A stretch of 64,000 nt of DNA from Portulaca oleracea (Eukaryota; Streptophyta; Magnoliopsida; Caryophyllales; Portulacaceae), in NCBI GenBank assembly GCA_029582165.1, contig CM055877.1:37912249-37976248 (forward strand). The letters are read 5' to 3'. The translations under genes and the position numbers were made by a program. The notes under the pieces were generated by a model that ran no database searches, was not told the origin of the DNA, and was given only the letters and a program-made list of their open reading frames with translations. Below are positions 38,301-47,239 of the stretch, piece by piece (positions within the stretch are counted from its first letter, which is position 1; each line of letters starts with the position of its first letter).

Positions 38301-41300
38301 TACACATCAAGAAGATGTGTAACCAATCTAGAAAGGGGGAGGCTTCACGTGAATTAGGGCAGAAAGGGGAAGGTACACGTGAGACAGAGGGAAGAATTGG
38401 AGGGAAATTGGCTATTTTGTCGTGAGGACTTTTGTGGATTCTAGAAACAATAAAGATCGATTCTTGAATTGGGAAGAGGGATTCTTGATGGATGATTGTG
38501 GAGAGGGATGGACGAAAATAGGGAGATTATTTGGGAGGGTGGCATGAGGCCTTTTGTGGAGGTAGAGATGATATTGATTGAGGGAGTTTGTTGGATGAGA
38601 GAGAAAAGGTTGTTGGGAGTTTGTTATGGAGAGAGAGAGAGAGTTTGTTGAGGCTAATTGTGAGAGAGGGGAAGAGATAGATGTTTGAGAGGGAAGGGGA
38701 GTGACGTTTTGGTCGGGGTAGAAAGGTAGGGTTTATTTTCTATATTGATAGAAAGATAAGAAAGAAATTATCTTAACTGTATTGACAGAAAGATAATAAC
38801 GGATAGTTCTAGGTTTCTGACTTGAATCCACAAGAAAGACAACCTAGGGCTACTTGATCTTCGACCGCAACCTAGGATCAAGCTTTTCCTAACCACTTGG
38901 GTGCCAGACCAAGATACAATAGAAGAGAGGGGCGAGGTTTATCCAAACACTCAAGGGGGTAAGCTCAAAGCTTGATTCATATTTCTAAACTGGAATGTAT
39001 CAAAATGATTACAAGCCTAAGCTATTTATACTAACTAAGTCCTAAACCTCCTAGGACTGTCAAGATTGGCGTACAAGCCAAGAAACCTAATACTAGACGC
39101 CTACTACTCCAACCTCCTCTTGGATTAGGACTCCTTATCCAAAGGGGAGTTGGTTACAACAACCTTATCCTAGTTTGATTTGGCTTTCCTAATCCAAGAT
39201 GGACTAGTTACAAAATAAGCCAACTTAATATAGGATTAAATAGCTTGGCGCCTAATCTACTCCTACCACACGTCTAACACACACACACACACACCTCTAG
39301 AACTCTAGAACATTCTAGAACAATTTAGAATGTTCTAGACTTATCTAGGCTCCTAATTAAATAAATCACACCAAAATAATAAAAGCTATAAAATAAAAAG
39401 TACATCCAAAAGATCAAATGTGATGAATCTTGAACTTGGGCCTTTGGACGTGACTAGGGGCCTTTCTTGACGTGGCCTTGTAGAACTTAGGATGTTTGGA
39501 CATCCTCTTGCCATAGGGAGCACACAATATGGATGGGCCTATGGGCCTCTATGCTCATTCTTTCCTCTGTAGCTTGTTCTACCTCCCTGTAGATGAGTTG
39601 GGTCTCTCTTGGTGGGCTTGGTGTGGGCTGAAATACATCACCCGATGCAGATATTGACTCGCCATGGCAATACCAAGTATCATAGTCATCAAGCATTCCG
39701 TGTTCAACAAGATGATCATATATTTCTTCCCTAGATCTAGGGAAACGGTTGACACACTTTTTGCAAGGACAAGGGACTCCATCTTGGTTGCTAGTAAATG
39801 CAAACTCCAAAAATTCATTAACTCCACATAAGTACTCATCCCAATTACTACTGTTAATCCACTTGCGCTTTCGATTGTCCATATGTATATCCTTATTATC
39901 AACAAAAGTATGAATGAGAAATCAGGAAAACTTAAAAGGGTAGGGTGGTGTTCTATTATAAAATCATAAAGACAATGAGTACATATCAAGAAATTATAAC
40001 AAATTGGTTACCTCTACTAGCCCAACATGTATATGTGCAGCCTGAACCTCTAATAAACAACTCTCATCAACAACCTCTGGAAGTCTGCAAACCGTGTACT
40101 ATAAAGGTGCTTCTACCTGAAAAAACGCAAGAACACAACTTAGAAATCTTAGGGTGCTGTTGAAGCAACTGTAACTTTATGGATCATTAATTTTAATTAT
40201 TCCAGCAAAGTAAAAGTAAATACATAAAAGAGGATCTCCAGGTCCCCCACCAAATTTTGCTTTTTATTTATTTACTGTATTTATTTTGTTTTTCAAGAGG
40301 ATGGAGTAAAAGTAAATATTGTAATTTTTTTTGGAGTTAAAATTACAATACATTATGTCCATTTTGAGTGTTTGAAATCAGGGTAGTATCAAGATCACAC
40401 GTCAGAATTGATGGACAAAGAAGGAAGAAACATGAACAACAATAGTCAGATTAGTATACTGTATCATTAGAATTAGGGGGAAAAATACCTAGGGAGGGAG
40501 GGAGAGTATATATACAGAGGGGAGAGTATATATATAAAAGCAAGTATAGTTCCTATCAAAAAAATTCATCACCACTCACCAGCTACAAACATTCAAATAA
40601 GCGTACTGGAAATATATAGTATGGGTGATTTTTGTTGTCAAGCCTTTGTGTTTTTAATTCTATCATTTCCTTTTGTCACACTTGCTGTAAAATCAAGTTA
40701 CCCAGTTTGAAAAAAGAAAAAATGAAGGAAGAAATTAATATTGCATTGCTTGGTTTGACATATCAGTTTATCCAACCAAAGAACATTTGACACAGAGAAT
40801 GTAAAAGAACAACACTAAAATCCAGAACATGGAAAACTAAAAAAACAGAAACAAAAAAAGTACCTGAAATGAGATCGAGGTGAACAGATGACGAACTGAT
40901 GAAGGAAGAATATCCGAGTATGGTATCGATCAGAGTTTTCCAAAACTGATGACTGTAGGATGATGAGAGTCAGTAATATGTGTATTGGATGAATTAGAGA
41001 TAGAAGAAATGCAAGAATAGTTTCCTTTTAGTTAGCTTTGCATGGCAGGCACGTAACCATCTACCTCTCTTGGTTTTCAAGGCAAATAAGAAGACAAGAA
41101 AAAAGAGAGAAGTTGGTATTTGCTGAATGAATGAATGTTGGTGATCATAAACTCTGATTGGTTTCAAAAAAAAAAAAACGTTTGCAATATCACATACCCC
41201 ATTTGATGGAGATCAAATAAAGAGCAGGCAAGAATTAAGAGGTTCTTCATATAAAGGAACAAGTTGCGTTCATGTCTGTTGGGATTCACCCATGAGTAAA

Positions 41301-43574
41301 TGTCCCATATCGAAAAAGTAAAGAGAAAACACATGGTATATAAGTCAAGTGGGCTACTCCTCTTAAAACCAATTGATTTTAAGAAGGAACCTCACTTGTG
41401 TACCATGGGCCTTGGTTGAAGTGGGCTCACCTCTTGGATCTCCCCAACAAGTGGTATCAGAGCCGATGGTTCGTTCGGTTGGGCGCGTGCAAGGTGCGGG
41501 GAGATTACCGTGGACAGGAGCAGGGACCATAGCGCGTATGCGGCTAGGTCTCCTGAATGCTCAGAGTGGTGGCATGAGACTCGGGTGGAGTAGGGTGCGG
41601 CTCTGTGGAGTAAGGTGCGGCTGGGACTCTTGAGACAGAGTAGTGGCATAAGACTCGGGTGGAGTAGGGTGTGACTCTGTAGAGTAAGGTGCGGCTATAA
41701 TGGGCTCCTGATGGTGACTTGAAACCTTGGGCAAAAAGAGGGTTTCGAGCAAGGGGGAGAGACTCATGTGTGAAGGGGGAGATTGTTGGGATTCACCCAT
41801 GAGTAAATGTCCCACATCGAAAAAGTAAAGAGGAAGCACATGGTATACAAGTCAAGTGGGCTACTCCTCTTAAAACCAATTAAGTTTTAAGAAGGAACCA
41901 ATTGGTTTTAAGAAGGAACCTCACTTAACTTGTGTACCATGGGCCTTGGTTGAAGTGGGCTCACCTCTTGGATCTCCCCAACAATGTCTACTAAATATAA
42001 AGCTCCTGATTGATCGAAGGCCAATGCAGGCCCGTTTATCCCACACCCCCACCCGTTGAGCAGTCACTTGGGGGTGTAATATAATAGTAAGGTGAAGGGA
42101 AGGATAGAAGTTTCTCCGAACAAGGTAGTCTGTAGACCTATTTCTCTGTTAGACGCAGTATAATCCTCTGGCTTGCTACTGAGCACAGATACCAACAGAA
42201 GCTAGGTTAACGACGTGGGAAACTGAAACTGAAATATAACCACCATTGACAATCATAATAAGTTCAATAGATTAGACACCAATGACCTAAGTCCATTATT
42301 CCTGATTTTCAGACAGAAACTGAAATATAATGAAATTCACTTGCAATAGCACAAAATCTCAGGCATAAGCACATTCACATATCACAAAAGCTGGTCCAAA
42401 TACCGACAGATACATATATACAAACATCGTATCATCAATTTCATCGAACTTCAACCCTAATTGAGAGCACAAACAATGTGATTATGATATGAATTCGAAA
42501 TTTCAAATACGGAGAAAGTACGGAAAGCAATGGGAGAGAGAAGGAACCTTGAGCTGCTATGGAAGATGAGCCAAATGGGCAACAAATTCTTGACTGAAGC
42601 TAGATCTAGATCAAAGAGAGGAAGATCTAGAAGCGAGGAGAGGAGGAATATAGGTTTCGGATTAATTCAAAAGTGAGAACTGAGGGATTCGAGCTCCAGA
42701 CAAGGCAACTGGATCGTAGTCTTTGAGGTTACGGCTTCGCACTTTCACTCGCATTTTCTGGTGCATTTGGATCATTCTGGTGCATCTCGAATCAGGCGAG
42801 AGAGACAGAGTGATGAATCGATAATGGCGAGAGGGACAGAGTGACCTAATGCATTATCAAATTGGATGAAGCTGAGCATTTGGAGCTGGATTCTCTCCTA
42901 ATTATCATATTTGAGCTAATTCTTTCACAAGTAGTAAAAGATAATTGTATAAGTGTACCCTATGGTGGCATTTGTTAGTAAATGCTATTGAAGAGATATT
43001 TACACATAACCTATTTTACACATTCAGTAGCATTTATCATAAATGCCACTAAAGGCCTAATATGTTGTAGTGATGTTGCACAGCGTTATGTGAGCTGTCA
43101 ACAGGTATTTCTAAGGGTCAGTGCACTCTATTTTGCCTTCAAGGATGAAAATACAGAAACTTTTGGACTTTAATATGTGATCAAGAACAGTAATAATGAC
43201 GATGAATCCGCGTGGAGCAAGGTTTGGGTGTAGCATAGATTGATGACTGTTATACTCATAATCGTATGATTTTATCCTGAGGACATTCTGACATTTGATT
43301 GGCAATTACAGCTGTGCACGTGGCAGCCCAAAAAGACAGGAACTCTATGGTAGAGTTGGTCACTTTCAGGTAATTTTTCCACAATCTATGCTAATCTCAG
43401 TCTCTGGCAGGTTCTGTTTGCACTGAAATGCAATGAAACAGGCAGAATCATTGAATGTTCATAACGAGGATTGAAATGTGTCAGGTGCCTTATTTAGAAG
43501 ATCCGAATACTGGGGTGCAAATGTTTGAAAGTGCAGAAATAGTAGAGTATTTGAAAGCAACCTATGCCCTTTGA
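17052..43574 (+). CDS. Plastid-targeted protein with two glutaredoxin/GST-N-like folds, 12 exons
   Basis: I assembled exons 17052-17302, 17402-17466, 18400-18472, 18642-18660, 18867-18986, 20252-20321, 27936-27979, 28118-28159, 28263-28322, 28409-28476, 43312-43369 and 43485-43574. All junctions are GT-AG, all phases agree, and the total is 960 nt (319 residues plus stop). Residues 1 to about 35 are Ser/Ala/Lys/Arg-rich with few acids, like a chloroplast transit peptide. Fold 1 has CPFC at 131-134 and DPNTG at 178-182; fold 2 has SPFC at 250-253 and DPNTG at 296-300. A hydrophobic stretch at about 74-83 may touch a membrane. The layout resembles the plant thioredoxin-superfamily proteins with duplicated GST_N domains, of which Arabidopsis At5g03880 is, from memory, an example; their substrate is unknown to me. 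A dithiol and a monothiol-like centre suggest a redox or glutathione-linked role, which is inference. Introns 6 and 10 are filled with transposons. Confidence 0.9.
18642..18660 (+). other. 19-nt microexon encoding the CPFC active-site motif
   Basis: The acceptor is AACAACAG|T and the donor AAG|GTATTA. The 19 nt complete a split Ser codon and encode C-P-F-C-R-K. Without it the frame shifts by one base and the first redox centre is lost. The call rests on phase agreement with exons 3 and 5 and on the conserved CPFC motif. Confidence 0.8.
19690..19860 (+). mobile_element. Possible TRIM-like LTR fragment with initiator-Met primer site, in intron 5
   Basis: A TGTTAAGAGTGTAAAAACTA start is followed after about 65 bp by TGGTATCAAAGC (19768-19779), one mismatch from the usual initiator-Met primer site TGGTATCAGAGC, and then AGTTCAAATCTC. 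This LTR-plus-primer layout is common in Copia and TRIM elements. No second LTR is seen. Confidence 0.4.
20322..21143. other. Left part of intron 6, no recognised feature
   Basis: AT-rich intron with no coding signature. Directly before the hAT inverted repeat, AGATTAAA (21130-21137) resembles AGATTGAA (27361-27368) beyond the right hAT end, a possible 8-bp duplication with one mismatch. Confidence 0.4.
21144..23629 (-). repeat. Left arm of a ~2.5-kb inverted repeat
   Basis: It starts CGAGGCGCAAGAAAGCGCC and ends at about TTCATTCATTGTTC. Its reverse complement recurs at 24629-27087 with scattered substitutions and small indels. The encoded DUF659 segments of the two arms differ at fewer than ten of about 100 aligned residues. 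Confidence 0.9.
21427..24107 (-). pseudogene. hAT transposase with BED finger, copy A (disrupted)
   Basis: Reading down the minus strand from the ATG at 24107: a BED-type zinc finger (WKYARRG...FYCSFCGHKTSGGVARVKQHL), an acidic linker, then from 23530 a DUF659-like domain (LSDGWRDS, later VVFDNASNYVKAG), weaker middle fragments with the RITRFATSFITI-type segment near 22850, and the hAT C-terminal dimerisation region ending in an acidic tail near 21427. Introns seem to lie at about 23050-23130 and 22000. A CAG-to-TAG change near 21817 and several frameshifts break it. Family knowledge: hAT transposases cut and paste DNA with 8-bp duplications. It lies antisense to the host gene inside intron 6. 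Confidence 0.8.
24108..24628. other. Purine-rich spacer between the two hAT copies
   Basis: It contains short direct repeats (AAAATGGAGCAAACAGAGAG at 24265 and 24318; AGAAAATTCRAATGGTTRAAG repeats at 24390-24480) and a GAAGAAAAGAGCAGCAAC repeat near 24500 and 24560. Reading frames across it are low-complexity Lys/Glu or Phe/Ser and are not genes. Confidence 0.6.
24629..27087 (+). repeat. Right arm of the ~2.5-kb inverted repeat
   Basis: Reverse complement of 21144-23629. It lacks the BED-finger part that copy A has, so the repeat begins just downstream of that domain. Confidence 0.9.
24638..26815 (+). pseudogene. hAT transposase copy B, lacking the BED finger
   Basis: The DUF659 part runs from 24638 to 25021, where an inserted base after VSEVVK shifts the frame. 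Further matching pieces lie at 25060-25130 (NASNYVKAG followed by an intron), 25200-25960, and 26120-26815, with a dimerisation-type NDLVFVKSN motif, an acidic Glu/Asp tail and a stop at 26813-26815. The final exon is open and better preserved than in copy A. It lies in the same direction as the host gene, inside intron 6. Confidence 0.8.
27091..27360 (+). mobile_element. hAT terminal region with GACAGCCCTA end
   Basis: A stretch with repeated CCGAACCCGA/GACCCGGAC motifs ends in TATTTTTGACAGCCCTA (to 27360). This is the common plant hAT terminus (inverted: TAGGGCTGTCAAAA). It directly follows copy B and probably is its 3' end. The matching 5' terminus is not present on the left of copy A. Confidence 0.7.
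27936..28476 (+). CDS. Exons 7-10 of the redox-fold gene (linker and second SPFC centre)
   Basis: Four small exons (44, 42, 60 and 68 nt) encode GDGRVPLLLSLGLLT, a TEGFAMIGRLGR segment, a TPAKMPPKPLVLWAYE linker and GSPFCKIVREVLVELELP. The introns between them (138, 103 and 86 nt) are compact, in sharp contrast with introns 6 and 10 on either side. Confidence 0.9.
28764..28930. repeat. CACTA left terminus with subterminal hairpin
   Basis: After the CACTACAAC terminal repeat, GCATTTATAAATGCTGCAAT and GCCTACCCCAGCAAATA are followed about 60 nt later by their complement (TATTTGCTGGGGTAGGC, ATTAAATGCTGC). The first 165 bases can thus fold into a long hairpin. Subterminal repeats of this sort bind TnpA in En/Spm. 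Confidence 0.75.
28931..31139. other. CACTA 3' part, mostly non-coding
   Basis: Low-complexity AT-rich DNA. Around 29320-29190 the minus strand could encode the end of the TnpA-like gene (a NEHPVQLPTNQ-type segment). A short GACTCTGACTCT/AAACTTACAAAG repeat lies at 29540-29597. No other gene is seen. Confidence 0.4.
31140..32918 (-). pseudogene. CACTA TnpA-like gene (Transposase_24 domain), in pieces
   Basis: A probable first exon starts with ATG at 32918 (MGRNRRPRTVDVQVQ). Reading on: IWNQPNEKRINVKWN (about 31990), KFIIPNGRAENYVLSSIGR (about 31720), and the Transposase_24 signature with SERNIESRSKQ...HRAGSKSFARIFAEQV (about 31440-31350). Introns or decay separate them; I could not build one frame. 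Family knowledge: the TnpA-type protein binds the subterminal repeats and works with TNP2 in excision. Confidence 0.65.
33510..35161 (-). mobile_element. Athila-like solo LTR inside TNP2
   Basis: On the minus strand it begins TGTTTAGACCCAATTTTGTG at 35161 and ends AAACCACGTTACA at 33510, giving 1652 bp. The flanks GCCTT (33505-33509) and CCCTT (35162-35166) are a duplication with one mismatch. Removing it with one copy rejoins the DUF4216 domain in frame, which supports the borders. It shares AAAACGCAGCAYTTCAA with the LTR at 727-2080 and has the same layout, so both belong to related lineages. Confidence 0.85.
34550..34830. repeat. ACCGTGGCCACGGT palindrome cluster in the LTR
   Basis: At least seven copies of the 14-bp palindrome ACCGTGGCCACGGT or variants (ACCGTGGTCACGGT, ACCGTGGCTACGGT, CAGTGGCCACGGT) appear in pairs, followed by a CGTAGCGGGTGCTACG palindrome near 34800. 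This is the counterpart of the block at 1558-1882, with a different core. Confidence 0.8.
35432..35795. repeat. Tandem duplication, 189-bp unit
   Basis: 35432-35620 and 35621-35795 share ATTGACAAAA, CAAGCATCGTACTCTCTTTT and TATGAAGCATGTGTACTCTG in order, with few differences. It lies in a non-coding gap between the DUF4218 and DUF4216 parts of TNP2, probably an intron. Confidence 0.85.
38257..39486. mobile_element. Non-TNP2 insert between CACTA transposase domains, partly LTR-like
   Basis: The right half read on the minus strand has a TATAAATAGC box (39032-39023) and begins TGTCCAAACATCC near 39502, like an LTR. The left half (38290-38720) is pyrimidine-rich on the minus strand, with a TTACACATC/GATGTGTAA hairpin near 38302. 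I could not find matching target duplications, so the borders are approximate. Part may be an original TNP2 intron. A (CA)n run lies at 39276-39292. Confidence 0.4.
39890..41270. other. CACTA 5' region upstream of TNP2
   Basis: No coding signature. Repeated GGAGAGTATATATA blocks occur at 40508 and 40533. It should contain the TNP2 promoter, read leftward. Confidence 0.4.
41277..41983 (+). mobile_element. Complete TRIM (miniature LTR retrotransposon)
   Basis: Two near-identical LTRs, 41277-41449 (173 bp) and 41784-41983 (200 bp), both TGTTGGGATTCACCC...CTCCCCAACA, enclose 334 bp without coding capacity. A TGGTATCAGAGC primer site for initiator tRNA-Met lies at 41452-41463 and a GAAGGGGGAGAT purine tract at 41772-41783. 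The duplication ATGTC (41272-41276 and 41984-41988) is perfect. The right LTR carries a 27-bp internal duplication forming AAAACCAATTGGTTTT. The internal region has GGTGCGGCT/GACTCGGGTGGAGTA repeats. Reading frames here are not genes. Confidence 0.92.
43030..43072. repeat. CACTA right terminal inverted repeat
   Basis: GCATTTATCATAAATGCCAC, then TAAAGGCCTAATATGTTGTAGTG, inverted with respect to the left end. As the transposon genes run leftward, this is the 5' terminus of the element. Confidence 0.85.
43312..43574 (+). CDS. Exons 11-12 of the redox-fold gene (end of second fold)
   Basis: They encode CARGSPKRQELYGRVGHFQ and then VPYLEDPNTGVQMFESAEI up to the TGA at 43572-43574. Lying 14.8 kb from exon 10, they match fold 1 in order (Pro-containing strand, DPNTG loop, ES-D/E-I helix), which supports the very long intron. 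Confidence 0.88.
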
Positions 43575-43591
43575 CCTCATCTTTTCAAACA

Positions 43592-43597
43592 AATAAA
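43592..43597 (+). terminator. Candidate polyadenylation signal of the redox-fold gene
   Basis: AATAAA lies 18 nt after the stop codon. Plant signals are loose and this is very close to the stop, so further downstream sites such as the one near 43674 (CATAAAACAA) may be used instead. Confidence 0.35.
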
Positions 43598-43599
43598 GA

Positions 43600-46500
43600 T
43601 CCATTCCTAACGACTTGTAGATACACATTTACACCCTTGTATTGAATGGTATATACATATATATGTCTTGCATAAAACAATCTTCAATAGTTGTAAGTTG
43701 TAACAGCAAGCAATTATTCTGGGTCCTTAGACTAGCCTTTGGGCAATCTTGTATTATGATCCATTCAATCTAAATATTCTGCGCTCACTCTATTAACTTC
43801 CATTGGCTTGCTAGTTTGTTTTGGTGCATCTTCTGTGATGACTGACGAATGCAACTGCAATTAAGGCAGTAATGTAAAAAGGAAAGTAAAATGGGTAGAA
43901 ACTAAACAAAAGAATACAAAAACTTATGCTTTTGAGCTCCATTAATGAAGAAGGGAGACATATACAAAAAGTAAGGCTATTTTGGTCACTTAACAAAATT
44001 GATGGCTGGAAAAACACATAATAATTATCAACCCAAAAATTTGGGGTACCTCTAAATGAGTTTTGAAAAGTTAGGTACTGAAAAATAGTTACCCCAAATA
44101 TTGAGGTACCTCCGAGTCACTTTTTGAAAAGAATTTGGTTTATGAAAAGAAAAAAAAAAGGTTAAGTGGAACTAAATAAAAAGGATGTGGGTCCAAATAA
44201 TGCTCCACATAAAATACGATACGTGTTTATTTGGCAACGTTGTGTAAAAATATGGTCAATTATTCGTTGATATATAAACTTCGAGTTTTATTAAAAGGTG
44301 GTACATGAAAAATTCGTATTTTATACGGTAACATTTAATTCGGGAACATTGTTAAATTCTTATTATTATATTGATTTTATGTCAATAATTCTTATTTCCC
44401 CCCTTTTAAAACGAATTGTTCTTGTATTAAACGTATATTAAATGCTACAATTCAGCGAGGTAAAAAAATGTCCTTATTATTTGACGCCCTCCATAGAAGA
44501 CGAATTCGTGCTTTTTAAACAATTTATTCGTCTATACGCGTTTTATACGCTTATTATATGTGTTTTAACTAACACAATTTAGCATCACTGTTCCTCGCGT
44601 TAAGACTTCAAAATCTTATACAACCCCACCCAGATGTTCCTGTTCAAGAGGGCAGTGACTTAGAGCCATCTAGGCCTGGTCAATGGGCTGGAGGGGGGTC
44701 GGTCAAGGCCGACCCATCACTGTATCGGGCCAAGGTCAGGTCAGTATGAGTGTACAAAAGGGTCAGGGCTGGTTATTGGCCACCTGACCTAGACCCGCCC
44801 ATTTGTTTTCTCTCAGAAACGATTTGAATCCAGATCTTGGTGATGTGAATCTGGTAAACAAGAGTAGAGGGCTTTGATTGAAGTTGACGGAAAAGGAGAA
44901 ACTCTCATAACAAAAACTATCAAAGTGGAATAGATAAAAGGAGATCTCATAAGGGTGCCGCAGAGAAACATAATTTAGACACACCAAACTAGGTTGAACA
45001 ACCTAGTGTTTATAGCAAACCCAAGTAGCCTTAGAATAGCCTTCTAGTCGAAATCAACTTCTTGGAGTCCAAGCAATATAAATAAGGAAAACAATTATTT
45101 ATTTCCAAAATTGAATATGAATAGAATTGGGACACTGTCCAACCTCAATAAACCCATGTTCATGAAATTTGGGCCATCTGGCTGGTTGGGCGAATTTAGT
45201 GTTCAACTTATTGTTGTATTGGAAGAACTAGATCTTGCACTAGTACTATGTCCAAAATGTTTAGTAGATAAGAGGATTGTGTGATTAAACTTTAAATCGT
45301 CCGTTTTTCTAATATATTTTTTGGAAGCTACAAAACCTCTCTAGATAGTTAGTGTGCAAAAGCATTCCTCAAGCTTTTGGTTAAATTGGTTTTTGCAAGC
45401 TGAACATAGCTATTCGAACTTTAAATGATGTACGATGAAATTATATTACTGGCAATTTGATTGAAGAAATTTGAGCTGAGTATGAGAGTGACTGAAGTGG
45501 ATGTCTGGTGGAGGCAACATGCTCAATAGTCAATATACTTCATTCATAGTGCAACCCCTTTTCTTTTTCTTGCATTTAGTTAGTTATATATATATGATTA
45601 TATCCCTGTCTCTTTAATGTCATAATTTCATAGCAAGTACCAACCCATTTGACTTGTGTTTATAGTTCACCTGAGAATAGCAAATCCATTCATCTAGTCC
45701 ACTGCATTGTTTACTTTTGGACCCTAAACAAGATCGATGGTGTTTTGCTTAAAACAATCACATTGAAAGGCATTTTCAAATCTATTATTGCTTATGATTC
45801 ATTAGATTTCTTAGTTTATTGTTCAATATTTCTTAGTTTATTGTTGAATATTTGCAAAATATAGTTTATTGTCCAACGTGGTTCTTTAGTCACAAGGTGA
45901 TGAATGATGACCGAGCTTAATTTAATTTGACTCGTGGGTATACAACATAAACCATTGCCTTTGTTGCAGATATTATTCTCGATGTGAAGTCAAATGAGTA
46001 CTTATTTTATTATAGGAAGGAATTTTGTTAACAATTTAAAGAACAAAACTCTAGAGTAAGACTAAAAATCCTAAATGGGTACAAAAAAACTCTTAAAAAA
46101 AAGGGACTAACATTCGTTGTGAAAACGTAAAACAAAACTAATAATTGAGGTAGAAATTAATCGAATTGGGGCTTACCATCAGCAAAAGAATCGATGACAG
46201 CCCCTCCAAGGAAAAAGAGGCTAGGGTTTTCTAGAGAGAAAAAGAAAAGAGGAGGTTGTGAAAATTTATTAGAGTTTTTGTCCAGTTGGTGTGGTCTAAT
46301 ACATTGGTCGATGAAAATCGACTTTCAAATCGCTATTGCACGTCTTGTGAGTTTCTCAACCAATGATAAAGATGCAGAGTCATAGAAAAAAGATGCAGAG
46401 TCATCAAAGAAATCGGAGCCGAACGTCAATAAGATTAGTATTACTTATTTGGAAGTTGAATTTCATATCTATGTTTTAGATCTACAATTGTTCAATCATG

Positions 46501-47047
46501 ATTTTCATTGTAAGTGCCGTATAGCTTGTTATTAATGAAATCGTTATATTTGGTTTCAAAACCAAAAAAAGATGGAGGGTTTGAGCTTTTTTTTTAACAA
46601 AATTATTTTCACAACTTTATTTTTAATATTCATGAGGTATCTTTTTACGTCTTTGCATGTTTAACGTGCAAATCAAAACTTGAATAATTAAAATGTGAGT
46701 GTGATTGAAACTTATAACCTTTAACAACATTTATTTTGATCTATGCCAACAAACATAACAACTGCTTTAAGGTTACGAGGACATTACGTCTAGCAACATT
46801 TATATATATGCTACAAAATGCTATTTAGGTATTTATAATGTCACACTAGACCAAAACAATTGCCGATAGAGGGAATTTTTGTTGTGTTTTATGTCCGCAG
46901 TAAAAAAAAGTAGGAAATATCAACCATAAATTATCAAATTGTCATACTCTTTTATTTGAAAATCAACTGGATTAATTCATTTAAGACTAATTTAAATTTG
47001 ATCAATTGACAATGGATATCAACTTTGAATGCAACCTGAACTCCAAG
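43600..47047. other. Gene-free stretch downstream of the host gene
   Basis: AT-rich DNA without coding signature. Features seen: an inverted AGTTACCCC/GGGGTACC-type pair at 44045-44110, a GC-rich patch at 44640-44810 with TAGGCCTGGTCAATGGGCTG that may be a decayed hAT end, a short AAAAGATGCAGAGTCAT duplication at 46366-46405, and a LINE-like tail TTATATTTGGTTTCAAAACC near 46545. Confidence 0.4.
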
Positions 47048-47187
47048 GGATTGCCTATGGATGACAGTGGGTCATGGACCTGACCCATTTAAGCGGGTCT
47101 GGATCCAAAAAACTTTAGACCCATTCCGGTCTGAGTACACTAAAAAAATGACGGGTCCGGGTTGAGGGATGAACCCGTGGACCCATC

Positions 47188-47191
<4 letters not shown>

Positions 47192-47236
<45 letters not shown>
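47192..47236. repeat. (TA)n tract, left of the MULE
   Basis: About 22 TA units. The partner tract is at 52480-52532. Confidence 0.95.

Positions 47237-47239
<3 letters not shown>

Larger units (their letters stand above)
33010..39882 (-). pseudogene. CACTA TNP2-type transposase, interrupted by two inserts
   Basis: Translation order on the minus strand: Transpos_assoc domain from ATG 39882 (SNWDEYLCGV...CPCKKCVN...WYCHGE); an acidic linker and TNP2 N-part at 38256-37520 (LGLKYEKIDACPNDCMLFW, LRHPADSEA); the Transposase_21 core at 37193-36678 (GWSVHGKFGCPSC, LPYWKDNLVCHNLDMMHVEKNVCEN, GIRRLWPQ); DUF4218 at 36681-36244 and 36097-35858 (EKIFLPSFFTMMVHL); then DUF4216 split between 35363-35167 and 33509-33210 by the solo LTR; and an acidic tail ending at 33010. 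Small frameshifts occur near 36680 and 37980. This catalytic gene is non-functional as it stands. Confidence 0.82.
28764..43072 (-). mobile_element. CACTA (En/Spm) transposon, 14.3 kb, filling intron 10
   Basis: The left end CACTACAACAAAACAGGGCT is mirrored by the right end ...AATATGTTGTAGTG, and both continue into GCGGCATTTATAAATGC-like sequence. The element is flanked by the 3-bp duplication ATG (28761-28763 and 43073-43075). Without it intron 10 would be 523 bp. Both CACTA gene types (TNP2 and a Transposase_24/TnpA-like gene) lie on the minus strand, so the element runs opposite to the host gene. Later inserts inside it: the solo LTR 33510-35161, the TRIM 41277-41983 and an insert at about 38257-39490. 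Confidence 0.92.

Noticed and set aside
41373..41839. Frames of 85-92 codons
   Set aside because: They cross LTR borders of the TRIM, which is non-coding.
44630..44830. Possible hAT terminus (TAGGCCTGGTCAATGGGC)
   Set aside because: No second end or duplication was found; could be a decayed MITE.
46190..46567. Possible processed pseudogene or LINE with TTATATTTGGTTTCAAAACC tail
   Set aside because: The 63-codon frame has no domain and no target duplication was found; kept only as a remark.
46844..46900. CACTAGACCAAAACAATTGCCGATAG, like a CACTA terminus
   Set aside because: No inverted partner or duplication was seen in the window.
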